From Pseudomonas sp. Gutcm_11s (GTDB taxonomy: Bacteria; Pseudomonadota; Gammaproteobacteria; Pseudomonadales; Pseudomonadaceae), in the NCBI RefSeq assembly GCF_028649395.1, contig NZ_JAQSUW010000014.1:121081-185080 (forward strand): DNA of 64,000 nucleotides, read 5' to 3'. Position numbers and translations under genes: made by a program. The notes below the pieces were generated by a model. The model was not told the origin of the DNA. It saw nothing but the letters and a program-made list of their open reading frames with translations, and made no database searches. Positions 33,810 through 44,101 of this stretch are shown one piece after another (the first letter of the stretch is position 1; every line of letters begins with the position of its first letter).

Positions 33810-34366
33810 AACTCGTCGCGGCCGTCGAGCATGGTGCGTTTGAGCAGGATGTACACGGCGCCGGTGCCGCCATGCTTGGCGATGCAGGAGGTGAAGCCCA
33901 GCACCTGCGGGTGCTGGCGCAGCCAGGTGTTGACGTGGCTCTTGATCATTGGCCGCTTGCCATCCGTGCGCACGGCCTTGCCGTGGGTCACGCGCACGCA
34001 GCGTACTTCCATGCGTGCGGCCTCGGCGAAGAAGTCCCAGAGGATTTCGCGGGCCTTCTCCACGGTCATGCCGTGCAGGTCGAGGCTGCCCTCGAAGGGC
34101 ACCTGGCCGGCTTTGAGCTTGCGCATCTGGCCGTCCTGCACGCCGTCGCGGGCCCAGTACAGCTCGTCCTCGGCGCCGACGTCGATGACGAACTGGTCGG
34201 AGAGACCGTCGACCTTGGTTTGCTCGGTCTTCACGGTGGCGGCTTGGCGCAGGGTGTTGATGCGCTGGCGGTCGGCCTTGGGTTTGCCGGTCTCGGCACG
34301 ATCATGGCTGATCGGCTTGACGCCGCGCACGGCGGACTGGAACAGGGAAAAATCGTCGTCTTGCAT
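33806..34366 (-). CDS. Smr-domain protein (SmrA/B-like)
   Basis: Protein of 186 aa. A polar N-terminal region precedes an Smr domain (about residues 93-180) with SLDLHGMTVEKAREIL, VTHGKAV and GGTGAVYILLKR. Smr proteins act as endonucleases on DNA or on mRNA at collided ribosomes; which applies here cannot be told. ATG at 34366 follows GGAGG with 5-nt spacing. Confidence 0.9.
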   Translation of the reverse strand: MQDDDFSLFQSAVRGVKPISHDRAETGKPKADRQRINTLRQAATVKTEQTKVDGLSDQFVIDVGAEDELYWARDGVQDGQMRKLKAGQVPFEGSLDLHGMTVEKAREILWDFFAEAARMEVRCVRVTHGKAVRTDGKRPMIKSHVNTWLRQHPQVLGFTSCIAKHGGTGAVYILLKRTMLDGRDEF

Positions 34367-34400
34367 GAAGGCCTCCACGAGAGAGGCCAGTTTACCGGCT

Positions 34401-34730
34401 TCAGCCGCGCTTTTTCAGCAGTCGTGGTGACAGGCTCAGGTCGTTGCCGTACTGCCTGCGCATGCGCCGGCGGCAACGGCGCCAGACATTGACCCCGCCC
34501 CATAGCAGGAACAGGCCGAACAGCAGCAGGACGATGGCTGCACCGGCGCTGTCATTCAGTGGGCCGAGTGCCGGCGGGCGGCCGAGCAGGGTGGCGGCCC
34601 CGGCCATGCTGAGCATCACGCCGCAAGCGGCGAACAGCGCTGCGAGCGCGCCGAGTGCACGCCAGCGCCAGTTGCCGGAGCCGCGGGGGCGCAGCCGGCG
34701 TGCGTCGAATCCATCATCGGACAGCTTCAT
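34401..34730 (-). CDS. Hypothetical two-helix membrane protein
   Basis: Protein of 109 aa with a basic N-terminus, two hydrophobic helices (about 25-48 and 62-82) joined by a Gly/Pro-rich loop, and a strongly basic tail (VWRRCRRRMRRQYGND). No family is recognised. It lies 34 bp upstream of the Smr gene on the same strand and may be co-transcribed. Confidence 0.55.
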   Translation of the reverse strand: MKLSDDGFDARRLRPRGSGNWRWRALGALAALFAACGVMLSMAGAATLLGRPPALGPLNDSAGAAIVLLLFGLFLLWGGVNVWRRCRRRMRRQYGNDLSLSPRLLKKRG

Positions 34731-34823
34731 CCCGATCTCCTCTTGGGCTATCGGCGCTATGACCGGCCCAGTTCACCTGGGTTCCGGCCGCCGGGTTCCA
34801 GCGAGCCTATTGGCCGGCCGAAC

Positions 34824-35417
34824 CTAGAGCAGTGCGCGAGCCTGGGGTACGACCATCGCATAGTTGTCGGAGAGTGCCGCGAGGGTCATGCGGTGCAGAT
34901 CCCGGGCGGGGATCAGTTCGTCCTGGTAGGGCAGGTCGCGGGTGGCGCAGGCGGTGGCTACCAGGGTGCAGCGATAACCGTAGTCCTTGGCCGCGCGCAC
35001 CGTGGTGCTGACGCTGGAGTGGGTCATGAAGCCGCAGATGATCAGGTCCAGATGGCCGCTCTGCTGCAGGCGCTCGTGCAGGTCGGTACCGGCAAAGGCG
35101 TTGGGCAGGCGCTTCTCCACCATCGGCTCGCCGGGCAGCGGGGCCAGACCCTCGATGAAGCGGCCACGCGGGCCCTGGGGGTCGAGAAAACCGCCGGGGA
35201 TGCCGAGATGGCGGACATGCACCACCGGCGAGCCGATGTTGCGCGCAGCGTCCATCAGGGTCGCGATCTCGCTGATGGCTGCCTCGACATTGGGCAGCTG
35301 CAATGCGCCGCTGCGGTATTCCTCCTGGGCGTCGATGACCAGCAGGGTCGCCTTGCTGAGAGTGGCTGGGGCATAACCGCGTCCGAGCAGTTGGAACAGC
35401 GTTTTCGGATCGGACAT
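34824..35417 (-). CDS. Isochorismatase-family hydrolase lacking the nucleophilic cysteine
   Basis: Protein of 197 aa with an isochorismatase-like Rossmann fold: LLVIDAQEEYRSG provides the catalytic Asp, MVEKRLPNAF the Lys, and LIICGFMTHSSVSTTVRAAK is the loop that normally reads MTHxCV. Here the cysteine is Ser (codons TCC AGC), as in isochorismatases such as EntB that work without it, so a classical amidase mechanism is unlikely. It lies upstream of and divergent from prmB. Confidence 0.82.
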   Translation of the reverse strand: MSDPKTLFQLLGRGYAPATLSKATLLVIDAQEEYRSGALQLPNVEAAISEIATLMDAARNIGSPVVHVRHLGIPGGFLDPQGPRGRFIEGLAPLPGEPMVEKRLPNAFAGTDLHERLQQSGHLDLIICGFMTHSSVSTTVRAAKDYGYRCTLVATACATRDLPYQDELIPARDLHRMTLAALSDNYAMVVPQARALL

Positions 35418-35653
35418 GGGAGGGCTCCTGTGGCAACGATGCGTCTATTCTCTGCTCGCCAGGCCGATATGTGAACCTCTTGTGTGTCGCAGCGATTCTC
35501 GCTAGGCATGCAGGCGTCACGATCAGGAGGCTTCGAGTGGCACTGTGGGTGGAGGCTGTAGCGGATTCGACGTTGCCCATCGTTTCGGCAAACCGCTCGG
35601 GTAGTTGTGTTTCGTCCTGTTAGAATCGCGCACCGTTTTTCGAGGTATCCGCC

Positions 35654-36568
35654 GTGTCCCCATCTCGCCTGCGCACCGTGCGCGACCATATCCGCTGGGC
35701 TGTCAGCCGTTTCCACGAGGCCGGTCTGTTCTTCGGCCACGGCACCGACAACGCCTGGGATGACGCCCGCCAACTGGTGCTGGGCTCGCTGCACCTGCCA
35801 TTCGAGATCGCCGACACCTACCTCGATTGCCGCCTGGAAGAGGACGAGCAGCAGCACCTGCTGGAGCTGATCCGTCGCCGCGTCGAGGAGCGTGTGCCGA
35901 CCGCCTACCTGCTGGGCGAGGCCTGGTTCTGCGGCCTGCCATTCCTGGTCGACGAGCGTGTGCTGGTGCCGCGCTCGCCCATCGCCGAGCTGATCGGCAG
36001 CCAGTTCGAACCCTGGCTGCCGGCCATGCCCTCGCGCATCCTCGACCTGTGCACGGGCTCAGGCTGCATCGGCATCGCCTGCGCCTATGCCTTCCCTGAC
36101 GCCGAGGTGGTGCTGGGCGATCTGTCCTTCGATGCGCTCGAGGTGGCCAACCACAATATCGAGCGACATGGTCTGGAGGAGCGCGTCTACACCGTGCAGG
36201 GCGATGGTTTCGATGGCCTGCCGGGGCAGCGTTTCGACCTGATCGTCTCCAACCCGCCCTACGTGGATGCCGAGGACTTCGCCGACATGCCGGCCGAGTA
36301 CCAGCACGAGCCGGAAATGGGGCTGGCCTGCGGCGATGACGGGCTGGACCTGGTGCGCCGGATGCTTGCCGAAGCCGCCGACCACCTGAGCGAGAAGGGC
36401 TTGCTGATCGTCGAGGTGGGCAACAGCCAGGTGCATGTCGAGGCCATCTACCCGGAAGTGGACTTCACCTGGCTGGAGTTCGAGCAGGGCGGCCACGGCG
36501 TCTTCCTGCTGGCGGCCTCCCAGTGCCGCGAGTACCAGAAGCTGTTCCGCTCACGCCTCAAGGGCTGA
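35654..36568 (+). CDS. prmB: Ribosomal protein uL3 N5-glutamine methyltransferase
   Basis: SAM-dependent enzyme (304 aa) that methylates a glutamine of ribosomal protein L3. The helical N-terminal domain holds the [17 protein letters not shown] signature, the SAM-binding loop is [10 protein letters not shown] (131-140) and the catalytic NPPY is at 200-203. A GTG start at 35654 fits the family N-terminus. The upstream spacer (35418-35653) contains TTAGAAT-like -10 sequence near 35621. Confidence 0.95.
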   Translation: MSPSRLRTVRDHIRWAVSRFHEAGLFFGHGTDNAWDDARQLVLGSLHLPFEIADTYLDCRLEEDEQQHLLELIRRRVEERVPTAYLLGEAWFCGLPFLVDERVLVPRSPIAELIGSQFEPWLPAMPSRILDLCTGSGCIGIACAYAFPDAEVVLGDLSFDALEVANHNIERHGLEERVYTVQGDGFDGLPGQRFDLIVSNPPYVDAEDFADMPAEYQHEPEMGLACGDDGLDLVRRMLAEAADHLSEKGLLIVEVGNSQVHVEAIYPEVDFTWLEFEQGGHGVFLLAASQCREYQKLFRSRLKG

Positions 36569-36610
36569 GCCGCGCTGCACTCGCCGTAGGCGGTACAGCC
36601 TGCGGCAGGT

Positions 36611-37393
36611 TCAGCGGGTAGCGATCCAGATCAGCAGCCCGGCCTGGAACAGTGCCAGTGCCACCAGGCAGGCGATGGTGAAGCGCAGGCCGCTGTCCTC
36701 GCGCTTGAACACCTCGATGCGGCGCTCCAGCTTGGTGATCTTGAGCTGCTGTTCATGCAGGTTCTGGTCGGCCTGCTGCAGCATGGCGCCGCAGTCGAGC
36801 AGGTCGAGTACCTGCACCTTCTCCTGGTTCCACTCGGGGTTGAGCACGCTGACGCGACTGGCGCTGTAGCTGGCCTTGATCTGGGCCAGATCCTGGTAGG
36901 CCACCTCGAAGCCCTGGATGCGCAGGAAATGATCGCGGCGCAGGCGCGCGTCCTCGCTGAGCACGTCCTTCACCGCAAGGGAGCCACCCTCGACCGTATA
37001 GCTGCCCCAGCGCTGGCGCACCCAGGCGATGCCCTGGGCGAGCAGGAAACGGCCCAGGCCACGGTTGGGCGGCTCGATCTGCAGGCCCTTGTCGGCGCCG
37101 AAGCGTACTTCGCGGCTGCGGTGGTCGACCCACACCTCCAGCAGGTTCTGCTCGCGGCGCAGGCGTTGCCCCGGCAACTCCACGGTCAGGCGCAGCAGGC
37201 TCTGCTCATCGTTATGGCGCTCGACGCGGCCGAGTTTGACGAAGCGCAAGGGGCGCAGGCCGGTGTTGCGGTCGGTCGGCAATGGCGCCAGGCGCAGCAG
37301 CTGGAAGTGCTCGGCCTCCAGGCCTTCCCAGGGATGGGGCTGGGCCTCCACCGGTTCTTCGGTGCTGGGTTGCTCGGCTGGGCTGTCGGACAT
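36611..37393 (-). CDS. Hypothetical protein with C-terminal coiled coil and membrane anchor
   Basis: Protein of 260 aa. An acidic N-terminus (about 35 residues) is followed by a mixed alpha/beta domain with FVKLGRVERHNDEQSLLRL and an NRGLGRFLLAQGIAWVRQRWG segment resembling GNAT-like folds. A coiled coil (about 195-230) leads to one membrane helix at the C-terminus. Function is unknown. As I recall, the same position downstream of prmB holds a conserved gene in P. aeruginosa. Confidence 0.65.
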   Translation of the reverse strand: MSDSPAEQPSTEEPVEAQPHPWEGLEAEHFQLLRLAPLPTDRNTGLRPLRFVKLGRVERHNDEQSLLRLTVELPGQRLRREQNLLEVWVDHRSREVRFGADKGLQIEPPNRGLGRFLLAQGIAWVRQRWGSYTVEGGSLAVKDVLSEDARLRRDHFLRIQGFEVAYQDLAQIKASYSASRVSVLNPEWNQEKVQVLDLLDCGAMLQQADQNLHEQQLKITKLERRIEVFKREDSGLRFTIACLVALALFQAGLLIWIATR

Positions 37394-37462
37394 CGAGTGA
37401 ATACCTTGCAAGGGCCTGTGGCGCGCCAATTGGTACGCTCGTTTGAAATACTATCGGTCGCG

Positions 37463-38431
37463 CTACGGTTTTCTGGAGTCTGGCAGATCGTTGATGAAGG
37501 CGAGAATGCTGGCACTTAGCTCGCTGGCCAGTGGCAGCTGCGGATCAGCATAGGAAGCCAGCTGGCGCTGCAGGTCCATGGGCACGATGCGCATCACGTG
37601 GTTCATGCCTTCGATGACCGCCAGGCGCGCGTTCGGCGCCGCTGCTTGCAGGCGCTCGGCGTCGGCCACCTTGACCTGGATATCGTGGCTGCCCTGGACG
37701 ATCAGAGTGGGAATGCGCAGGCCGGCGAACACCTGGGCCGGGTCCTGGCGGAACAGCGAGATCAGGTAGGGCTGCACGCTCGGGCGGAACAGCACCTGTA
37801 GGCGCTCGGGTACGTTGCTCGTAGGGATGCCCAGCTTGAGGCTGGCGAGAATGCGTTCGCTGTCGGCCAGCAGTTCGCCAGGCAGGCGCTCGTGCAGTTG
37901 CTCGCGCAACACCTGATCGACGGGCCGGGAGCTGCCGGCGATGCTGATCAGCGCATCTGCGCCGGCTTGTTGCGCCGCCATGCCGGCGACCAGAGAGCCT
38001 TCGCTATGCCCGATGAGGATCAGCCGGGAGAAGCGTGGGTCGCGCTGCAGGCGCTGGCCCCACAAAGTGGCGTCGGCGGCATAGCCCTCGAGGCTGAGCT
38101 GCCGCTCGTCCGGCCCGGCCGCCGTGCTGGCGGCGATGCCGCGCTTGTCGTAGCGCACGCTGGCGATCCCTTGGGCGGCCAGCAGTTCGGCGAGTTTCTT
38201 CAGGCTGTCGTTGCGTCCGGCCATCGGGTTGTTGCCGTCGCGATCGGTGGGGCCGGAGCCGGCGATGATCAGCGCGACGGGTACTGCCTGTTCGGTCTTG
38301 GGCCGCAACAGGGTGCCGTGCAGCACGCCGCTGCCGGTGTCCAGCTCGATGGGCGCGCGAACGATGGCCTGTGGGCTGGCCAGGCACAGGCCGCTGATAA
38401 GGGGGAGGGCGAGCAGCAGCAGTCGGAGCAT
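37463..38431 (-). CDS. Exported alpha/beta-hydrolase
   Basis: Protein of 322 aa with a signal peptide (about residues 1-18), then an alpha/beta-hydrolase fold. The oxyanion [11 protein letters not shown], nucleophile elbow [10 protein letters not shown], acid in VQGSHDIQV and His in GMNHVMR complete the triad. It is likely a periplasmic esterase/peptidase-type enzyme of unknown substrate. It is divergent from aroC. Confidence 0.88.
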   Translation of the reverse strand: MLRLLLLALPLISGLCLASPQAIVRAPIELDTGSGVLHGTLLRPKTEQAVPVALIIAGSGPTDRDGNNPMAGRNDSLKKLAELLAAQGIASVRYDKRGIAASTAAGPDERQLSLEGYAADATLWGQRLQRDPRFSRLILIGHSEGSLVAGMAAQQAGADALISIAGSSRPVDQVLREQLHERLPGELLADSERILASLKLGIPTSNVPERLQVLFRPSVQPYLISLFRQDPAQVFAGLRIPTLIVQGSHDIQVKVADAERLQAAAPNARLAVIEGMNHVMRIVPMDLQRQLASYADPQLPLASELSASILAFINDLPDSRKP

Positions 38432-38562
38432 GCGTCGGCAGGGTTCCTGGTTGTGCGGCCAGGGCGCCGTTGGCGCATGGCCGCGAAGGGGTGAACTGGC
38501 GCAAGGCCGCGGGTATACTTCTCGACCTTCAAATCGAGGTCCATCTCTGCGGAGCGCTGTAC

Positions 38563-39654
38563 ATGTCCGGCAACACCTACGGCAAGCTGTTCACCGTCAC
38601 CACCGCTGGCGAGAGCCATGGCCCGGCTCTGGTCGCCATCGTCGACGGTTGCCCGCCGGGCATCGAGCTGTCCCTAGAGGACCTGCAGCGCGACCTCGAC
38701 CGCCGCAAACCGGGCACCAGCCGCCATACTACCCAGCGCCAGGAAGACGACGAAGTCGAAATCCTTTCCGGAGTATTCGAGGGCAAGACGACCGGTTGCC
38801 CGATCGGCTTGCTGATCCGCAACACCGACCAGAAGTCCAAGGACTACTCGGCGATCAAGGACCTGTTCCGCCCGGCCCACGCCGACTACACCTACCACCA
38901 CAAGTACGGCATCCGCGACTACCGTGGTGGCGGCCGCAGCTCGGCCCGCGAGACAGCCATGCGCGTCGCCGCTGGCGCCGTGGCCAAGAAGGTGCTGGCC
39001 GGCCTGGGCATCCAGGTGCGTGGCTACATGAGCCAGCTCGGCCCGATCGAGATTCCGTTCAAGACCTGGGACAGCGTCGAGCAGAACGCCTTCTTCAGTC
39101 CCGACCCGGACAAAGTGCCGGAGCTGGAGGCCTACATGGACCAGCTGCGCCGTGACCAGGATTCCGTGGGCGCCAAGATCACCGTGGTCGCCGAAGGCGT
39201 GATGCCGGGCCTGGGCGAGCCGATCTTCGACCGTCTGGACGCCGACCTGGCCCACGCGCTGATGAGCATCAACGCGGTCAAGGGCGTGGAAATCGGCGCC
39301 GGCTTCGCCTGCGTCGCCCAGCGCGGCACCGAGCACCGCGACGAGCTGACCCCGCAAGGCTTCCTGAGCAACAACGCTGGCGGCATCCTCGGCGGCATTT
39401 CCAGCGGCCAGCCGATCGTCGCTCACCTGGCACTCAAGCCGACCTCCAGCATCACCACTCCGGGCCGCTCCATCGATGTCGACGGCAACCCGGTAGATGT
39501 GATCACCAAGGGGCGCCACGATCCCTGCGTGGGCATCCGCGCCACGCCGATCGCCGAGGCGATGATGGCCATCGTGCTGCTCGACCACCTGCTGCGCCAC
39601 CGCGCACAGAACGCCGACGTGCGGGTCAACACCCCGGTACTGCCGCAGCTGTGA
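38563..39654 (+). CDS. aroC: Chorismate synthase
   Basis: FMN-dependent last step of the shikimate pathway (363 aa), turning EPSP into chorismate. The three signatures are present: [35 protein letters not shown] and RGTEHRDEL...AGGILGG, then [20 protein letters not shown] at 38563 gives the invariant [20 protein letters not shown] start. The MFS gene follows with overlapping GTGA. Confidence 0.98.
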   Translation: MSGNTYGKLFTVTTAGESHGPALVAIVDGCPPGIELSLEDLQRDLDRRKPGTSRHTTQRQEDDEVEILSGVFEGKTTGCPIGLLIRNTDQKSKDYSAIKDLFRPAHADYTYHHKYGIRDYRGGGRSSARETAMRVAAGAVAKKVLAGLGIQVRGYMSQLGPIEIPFKTWDSVEQNAFFSPDPDKVPELEAYMDQLRRDQDSVGAKITVVAEGVMPGLGEPIFDRLDADLAHALMSINAVKGVEIGAGFACVAQRGTEHRDELTPQGFLSNNAGGILGGISSGQPIVAHLALKPTSSITTPGRSIDVDGNPVDVITKGRHDPCVGIRATPIAEAMMAIVLLDHLLRHRAQNADVRVNTPVLPQL

Positions 39655-40805
39655 CCGGCCAGCCGCTGCCGTACTGGCGGCTGTCCGCGTTCTACTTCTT
39701 CTACTTCGCCATGCTGGGCGCCACCGCGCCCTTCCTGCCGCTGTACTTCCAACACCTGGGCTTCTCACCGGCGCGCATCGGCGAGCTGGTGGCCATTCCC
39801 ATGCTGATGCGCTGCCTGGCGCCCAACCTGTGGGGCTGGCTCGGAGACCGCAGTGGCCAGCGCTTGCGCATCGTGCGCTTCGGCGCGCTGTGTACGCTGC
39901 TCAGCTTCGCCCTGATCTTCGTCGAACAGAGCTACGCCTGGCTGGCCCTGGTGATGGCGCTGCACGCGTTCTTCTGGCACGCGGTGCTGCCGCAGTTCGA
40001 GGTGATCACCCTGGCCCACCTGCAGGAGCAGACCGCGCGCTACTCGCAGATCCGCCTGTGGGGCTCGATCGGCTTCATCGTTGCGGTGATCGGCCTCGGC
40101 TCCCTGTTCGAGCATTTCAGCCCGGCGCTGTTTCCGAGCATGGTGGTGCTGATCCTCGCCGGCATCCTGGTCGGCACCCTGTGGGTACCCAACGCGGTGC
40201 CGCAGGCGCGGGCCGGGCAGGGCGGCGAGGGTGGCTTCCTCGCCCAGTTGCGCCGGCCCGGCGTGCCGGCGTTCTTCCTCTGCGTGTGCCTGATGCAGCT
40301 GTCACATGGCCCGTACTACACCTTCCTGACCTTGCACCTGGAGAGTCTCGGCTACGAGCGCGGCTTTATCGGCCAGATGTGGGCGCTGGGCGTGGTGGCG
40401 GAGATCATGCTGTTCCTGTTCATGGCACGCATCCTCACGCGCTTCTCGGTGCGCTGGGTACTGGCGGCCAGCTTCCTGCTGGCATCGCTGCGCTGGCTGC
40501 TGCTGGGCAACCTGGCCGATCACCTGGGCGTGCTGCTGTTCGCCCAGATGCTGCACGCCGCGACCTTCGGCAGCTTCCATGCTGCTGCCATCCACTTCGT
40601 CCAGCGCAGCTTCGGCCCCAACCAGCAGGGCCAGGGCCAGGCGCTGTACGCGGCGCTGGCCGGTACTGGCGGGGCCCTCGGAGCCCTGTATGCCGGCTAC
40701 AGCTGGGTCGACCTCGGCCCGAGCTGGACCTTCGCCATCGCCAGCTTGGTCGCCCTGGCCGCGGCCATTATCATTGCCGTCCGTTTGCATGAGGAACGGG
40801 CATGA
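39651..40805 (+). CDS. MFS transporter (HcaT/LacY-like, MFS_1_like)
   Basis: Twelve-helix protein of 384 aa starting GTG. N-terminal [24 protein letters not shown] and [14 protein letters not shown] match the phenylpropionate-permease-like subgroup. The substrate is unknown. It lies between aroC and mtnB with start and stop overlaps on both sides, so it is tightly coupled to methionine salvage; a role in import or export of a thio-sugar is only a guess. Confidence 0.88.
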   Translation: MTGQPLPYWRLSAFYFFYFAMLGATAPFLPLYFQHLGFSPARIGELVAIPMLMRCLAPNLWGWLGDRSGQRLRIVRFGALCTLLSFALIFVEQSYAWLALVMALHAFFWHAVLPQFEVITLAHLQEQTARYSQIRLWGSIGFIVAVIGLGSLFEHFSPALFPSMVVLILAGILVGTLWVPNAVPQARAGQGGEGGFLAQLRRPGVPAFFLCVCLMQLSHGPYYTFLTLHLESLGYERGFIGQMWALGVVAEIMLFLFMARILTRFSVRWVLAASFLLASLRWLLLGNLADHLGVLLFAQMLHAATFGSFHAAAIHFVQRSFGPNQQGQGQALYAALAGTGGALGALYAGYSWVDLGPSWTFAIASLVALAAAIIIAVRLHEERA

Positions 40806-41413
40806 GCCGTGAACAACTGACCCGGCAGATCATCGAGGCGGGGCGCTACCTGCATGAGCGCGGCTGGTCGCCGGCCACCAGTGGCAACTACTCGGTTCGC
40901 CTGGGCGCCGACCAGGCGCTGCTGACCGTCTCCGGCCGGCACAAGGGCCAGCTGGGCGAGGACGACGTGCTGGCCACCGACCTCGACGGCAATAGCCTGG
41001 AGCCGGGCAAGAAGCCCTCGGCGGAAGCGTTGCTGCATACCCAGCTGTACCGCTGGAAGCCGGAGATCGGCGCCGTGCTGCACACCCACTCGGTCAATGC
41101 CACCGTGCTCTCGCGCCTGACCCTGGCTGACTCGCTGGTGTTCGCCGACTATGAACTGCAGAAGGCCTTCGCCGGCATCGATACCCACGAGAGCCAGGTG
41201 CTGGTGCCCATCTTCGACAATGATCAGGACATCGCCCGCCTGGCTGCCAAGGTGCAGCCCTGGCTGGACGAACGCTCCGATTGCGTCGGTTACCTGATCC
41301 GTGGCCACGGTCTGTACACCTGGGGCGCGGCCATCGCCGACTGCCTGCGCCAGGTCGAGGCCTTCGAATTCCTGTTCGAGTGCGAACTGAAAGTCCGCGC
41401 CCTGCAGCGCTGA
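40802..41413 (+). CDS. mtnB: Methylthioribulose-1-phosphate dehydratase
   Basis: Zinc-dependent class II aldolase-fold enzyme (203 aa) of the methionine salvage pathway. Zn ligands lie in LHTHSVNA and RGHGLYTWG, with NYSVRLG for phosphate. ATG at 40802 overlaps the MFS stop (ATGA). First of the mtnB-mtnD-mtnC run. Confidence 0.95.
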   Translation: MSREQLTRQIIEAGRYLHERGWSPATSGNYSVRLGADQALLTVSGRHKGQLGEDDVLATDLDGNSLEPGKKPSAEALLHTQLYRWKPEIGAVLHTHSVNATVLSRLTLADSLVFADYELQKAFAGIDTHESQVLVPIFDNDQDIARLAAKVQPWLDERSDCVGYLIRGHGLYTWGAAIADCLRQVEAFEFLFECELKVRALQR

Positions 41414-41435
41414 GAATCCCGTAGAGGAAATGTCC

Positions 41436-41981
41436 ATGAGCAGCCTGACCGTTTACCACCAGTCCAGCCCCGATGTGCCGAACAAGGTGCTGACCCATGT
41501 CGAGGATATCGCCACCACCCTGGGCGAGGTCGGTGTGCGTTTCGAACGCTGGCAGGCCAGTGCGCCAATCCAGCCGGGCGCCAGCCAGGACGAGGTGATC
41601 GCCGCCTACCGCGGGCAGATCGATCAGCTGAAGGCGGAGCGTGGCTACGCCACCGTCGACGTGATCAGCCTGGACCGCAAGCACCCGCAGAAGGATGAGT
41701 TGCGCGCCAAGTTCCTCGACGAGCATCGCCATGGCGAGGACGAGGTGCGCTTCTTCGTTGCCGGCCGCGGCCTGTTCACCCTGCACATCGATGACTACGT
41801 GTACGCCGTGCTGTGCGAGAAGAACGACCTGATCTCGGTGCCGGCCGGCACGCGTCACTGGTTCGACATGGGCGAGTTCCCGCACTTCGTGGCCATCCGC
41901 CTGTTCAACAACCCGGAAGGCTGGGTCGCCAGCTTCACCGGTGACGATATCGCCAGCCGCTTCCCACGCCTGGAAGACTGA
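41436..41981 (+). CDS. mtnD: Acireductone dioxygenase
   Basis: Cupin enzyme (181 aa) that oxidises acireductone to the methionine precursor and formate. Metal ligands HxHxxxxE occur in [13 protein letters not shown] with the last His in [12 protein letters not shown] at 41436 has AGAGGA 7 nt upstream, better than the ATG two codons earlier. Confidence 0.96.
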   Translation: MSSLTVYHQSSPDVPNKVLTHVEDIATTLGEVGVRFERWQASAPIQPGASQDEVIAAYRGQIDQLKAERGYATVDVISLDRKHPQKDELRAKFLDEHRHGEDEVRFFVAGRGLFTLHIDDYVYAVLCEKNDLISVPAGTRHWFDMGEFPHFVAIRLFNNPEGWVASFTGDDIASRFPRLED

Positions 41982-41986
41982 AGCCC

Positions 41987-42670
41987 ATGCCGATCAGGGC
42001 CATCCTCACCGACATCGAGGGCACCACCAGCGCGGTGAGCTTCGTCTTCGAGGTGCTGTTCCCCTATGCCTTCGAGAACCTGCCGCAGTTCGTCATCGAG
42101 CATGCGCAGGAGCCGGCCGTGGCCGCGCAACTGGATGCAGTGCGCGCCGAGAGCGGCGAGGCGGGGGCGGACCTGATCAGGGGGATCGAAATACTGCTGC
42201 AGTGGATCGTCGAAGACCGCAAGGCCACGCCGCTCAAGGCCCTGCAGGGCATGGTCTGGCAACAGGGCTACGAGGCAGGCCTGCTCAAGGGCCACGTCTA
42301 CCCGGACGCAGTGGAGGCGCTCAGGCGCTGGCACGAGGAGGGTTATGCCCTGTACGTGTACTCATCCGGTTCGGTACAGGCCCAGCAGTTGCTCTTCGGC
42401 TGCTCCGTTGCCGGCGACCTGCGTTCGCTGTTCGACGGCTATTTCGACACCACCAGCGGCCCCAAGCGCGAGGCCCGCTCCTATCTCAACATCGCCGATG
42501 CCATCGGCGTGCCGGGCGACGAGATCCTGTTCCTTTCCGATGTCGTCGAGGAGCTGGACGCAGCCCAGCAGGCGGGCATGCAGACCATCGGCCTGGCCCG
42601 TGAAGGCGGACGCCTGGTGGGGCATGACACGGTGGCCAGCTTCGCGGTGATCGATCTGGGCCGTTTCTGA
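41987..42670 (+). CDS. mtnC: Enolase-phosphatase E1
   Basis: HAD-superfamily bifunctional enzyme of methionine salvage (227 aa), making acireductone. Motif I is LTDIEGTT (D9, E11), motif [12 protein letters not shown], motif III Lys in [10 protein letters not shown] and motif [15 protein letters not shown]. It starts 5 bp after mtnD. Confidence 0.96.
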   Translation: MPIRAILTDIEGTTSAVSFVFEVLFPYAFENLPQFVIEHAQEPAVAAQLDAVRAESGEAGADLIRGIEILLQWIVEDRKATPLKALQGMVWQQGYEAGLLKGHVYPDAVEALRRWHEEGYALYVYSSGSVQAQQLLFGCSVAGDLRSLFDGYFDTTSGPKREARSYLNIADAIGVPGDEILFLSDVVEELDAAQQAGMQTIGLAREGGRLVGHDTVASFAVIDLGRF

Positions 42671-42728
42671 GCTGAACCTCGACCGGCTGGCGGAGCCCTA
42701 AGGGGAAACCACTGCCGGGAGATGGTCA

Positions 42729-42947
42729 ATGCTCGCATCCCTGCCGGATTGGCTGTTCTATGGCCTGCCCGCGTTGCTCTACCTGTCGCTGACCGCCTGG
42801 GCCGTCGCGCAGGTGCTGGGCAGCGCCGCGCGGCGACAGCAGAAAACGCTATGGCTGGCCTTGCTTCTACTGTTTCCGCTGCTGGGGCTGTTCAACTGGC
42901 TGATCATGGGGCCGCGTCGCGTCAGGACTCGGCCCCATGATCATTAA
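42729..42947 (+). CDS. Small PLDc_N-like membrane protein
   Basis: Protein of 72 aa with two hydrophobic helices and the FPLLGLFNWLIMGPR signature of phospholipase-D-type N-terminal domains. It is found alone as a short conserved membrane protein. GGGAGATGGTCA precedes the ATG. Its stop region overlaps the convergent catalase-like gene by 4 bp. Confidence 0.65.
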   Translation: MLASLPDWLFYGLPALLYLSLTAWAVAQVLGSAARRQQKTLWLALLLLFPLLGLFNWLIMGPRRVRTRPHDH

Positions 42948-44089
42948 TGCGCCTGCGGAGTGTCGTTGCGCTGGTGGCGGTAGACGCTGACGGCCTCGTA
43001 TACCGCCTTGCGCAGGCGGTTGATGCCGCCGATGGGGCGGTGCTCCGGCAGGGCGTGCCAGGGGTTGAAGGAGAGGTTGTCGCAGGCCAGGTTCTGTTCG
43101 CGGGTGTCGAAGTCCTGCGGCTGCACGCGGATGGTCGCGACCGTCTCGAATGGCGAGATGTCCTCGCTCCACTGCACGCTGGTGTCCTCGATGGGCATGT
43201 AGTAGTTCGGGTTCTGCCGTTGTACCTGCAGGGCGAAGCAGGCCGGGACACGGTCCAGCGACAGCTGCTGGTACAGGGCGTTGCGCAGGAAATTGGGCAG
43301 CGCGGTGTTCTGTTCCGGCAGCTCGTAGGGCGGGCAGCTCTGCGGGTCCGGCACTACCCGGTACTTGATGCTGTGCGGGCCGAGCTTGAAGGGGGCGATG
43401 GAGTTGTAGGTGGCGGCCACCGGGCTCTCCGGGGCTGGTGCCAGGGTCTTCAGGGCGATGATCAGGTGGCGGATTTCCCAGGTGCGCGGGTCCAGGCTGG
43501 GGAAGAAGGCCTGTACCTTCTGGCCGCTGGCCTGGGCGGCGAAGTTCTGCTTGTACTCGGCGACGTCGCGCACGAAGAACACCGGATGGTTGAACATCAC
43601 GAAGTCCTGGTTGGCGGCGGTGGCCTTGCTGCTGAGCAGTTTTTCTCCGGGGACGTCGAGCAGTTTGACCGCCATGCCGCGGGCGTCGCGGGCGCTGTCG
43701 AACTGCGGGTAGGCGTTGCCGTTGGACAGGCGCATCCACGCCTGCCAGGTCTTGCCCGGCTCGGCCAGTACACCGTGGCGCAGTTCCGGCGCCAGGTTCT
43801 GCAGCACAGTCATCTCCGCCTTAACGCAGCCATGCGCCTTGGCGTGGGCATCGCGCAGGACGCGGGTGTTGTCGCGGTGCTGTTCGACGATGCGGATGGC
43901 GTCCTCGATGATGCCCTGGGTCAGGGCTGCCTCGTCCTTGGGAATCTCTTCCTCGGCCGACACCGGGCCGGAGAATTTCCAGGCGTAGTAGGCGGCGCCG
44001 AGGCCCCAGCCCAGGCCACCGACGATCACGAGAGTCAGCAACAGGCGGCCGATGATACGGCCGAGCCAGAGCCAGAAGCGTTTGAGCAT
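42944..44089 (-). CDS. Membrane-anchored catalase-like heme protein
   Basis: Protein of 381 aa with an N-terminal membrane helix (about 15-37) and a shortened catalase fold. Heme-site residues align with true catalases: distal His H82 (DAHAKAHGC), N167 in FNHPVFFVRD, and proximal R360-x3-Y364 in RKAVYEAVSVYR, in register with RLFAYADTQRYR. It lacks the flavodoxin-like and other C-terminal domains. It follows the RoxA-like gene by 12 bp, likely co-transcribed, and would face the periplasm. It may remove peroxide made by, or act on products of, its partner. Confidence 0.82.
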   Translation of the reverse strand: MLKRFWLWLGRIIGRLLLTLVIVGGLGWGLGAAYYAWKFSGPVSAEEEIPKDEAALTQGIIEDAIRIVEQHRDNTRVLRDAHAKAHGCVKAEMTVLQNLAPELRHGVLAEPGKTWQAWMRLSNGNAYPQFDSARDARGMAVKLLDVPGEKLLSSKATAANQDFVMFNHPVFFVRDVAEYKQNFAAQASGQKVQAFFPSLDPRTWEIRHLIIALKTLAPAPESPVAATYNSIAPFKLGPHSIKYRVVPDPQSCPPYELPEQNTALPNFLRNALYQQLSLDRVPACFALQVQRQNPNYYMPIEDTSVQWSEDISPFETVATIRVQPQDFDTREQNLACDNLSFNPWHALPEHRPIGGINRLRKAVYEAVSVYRHQRNDTPQAH

Positions 44090-44101
44090 GGCGATTGTTC
44101 C

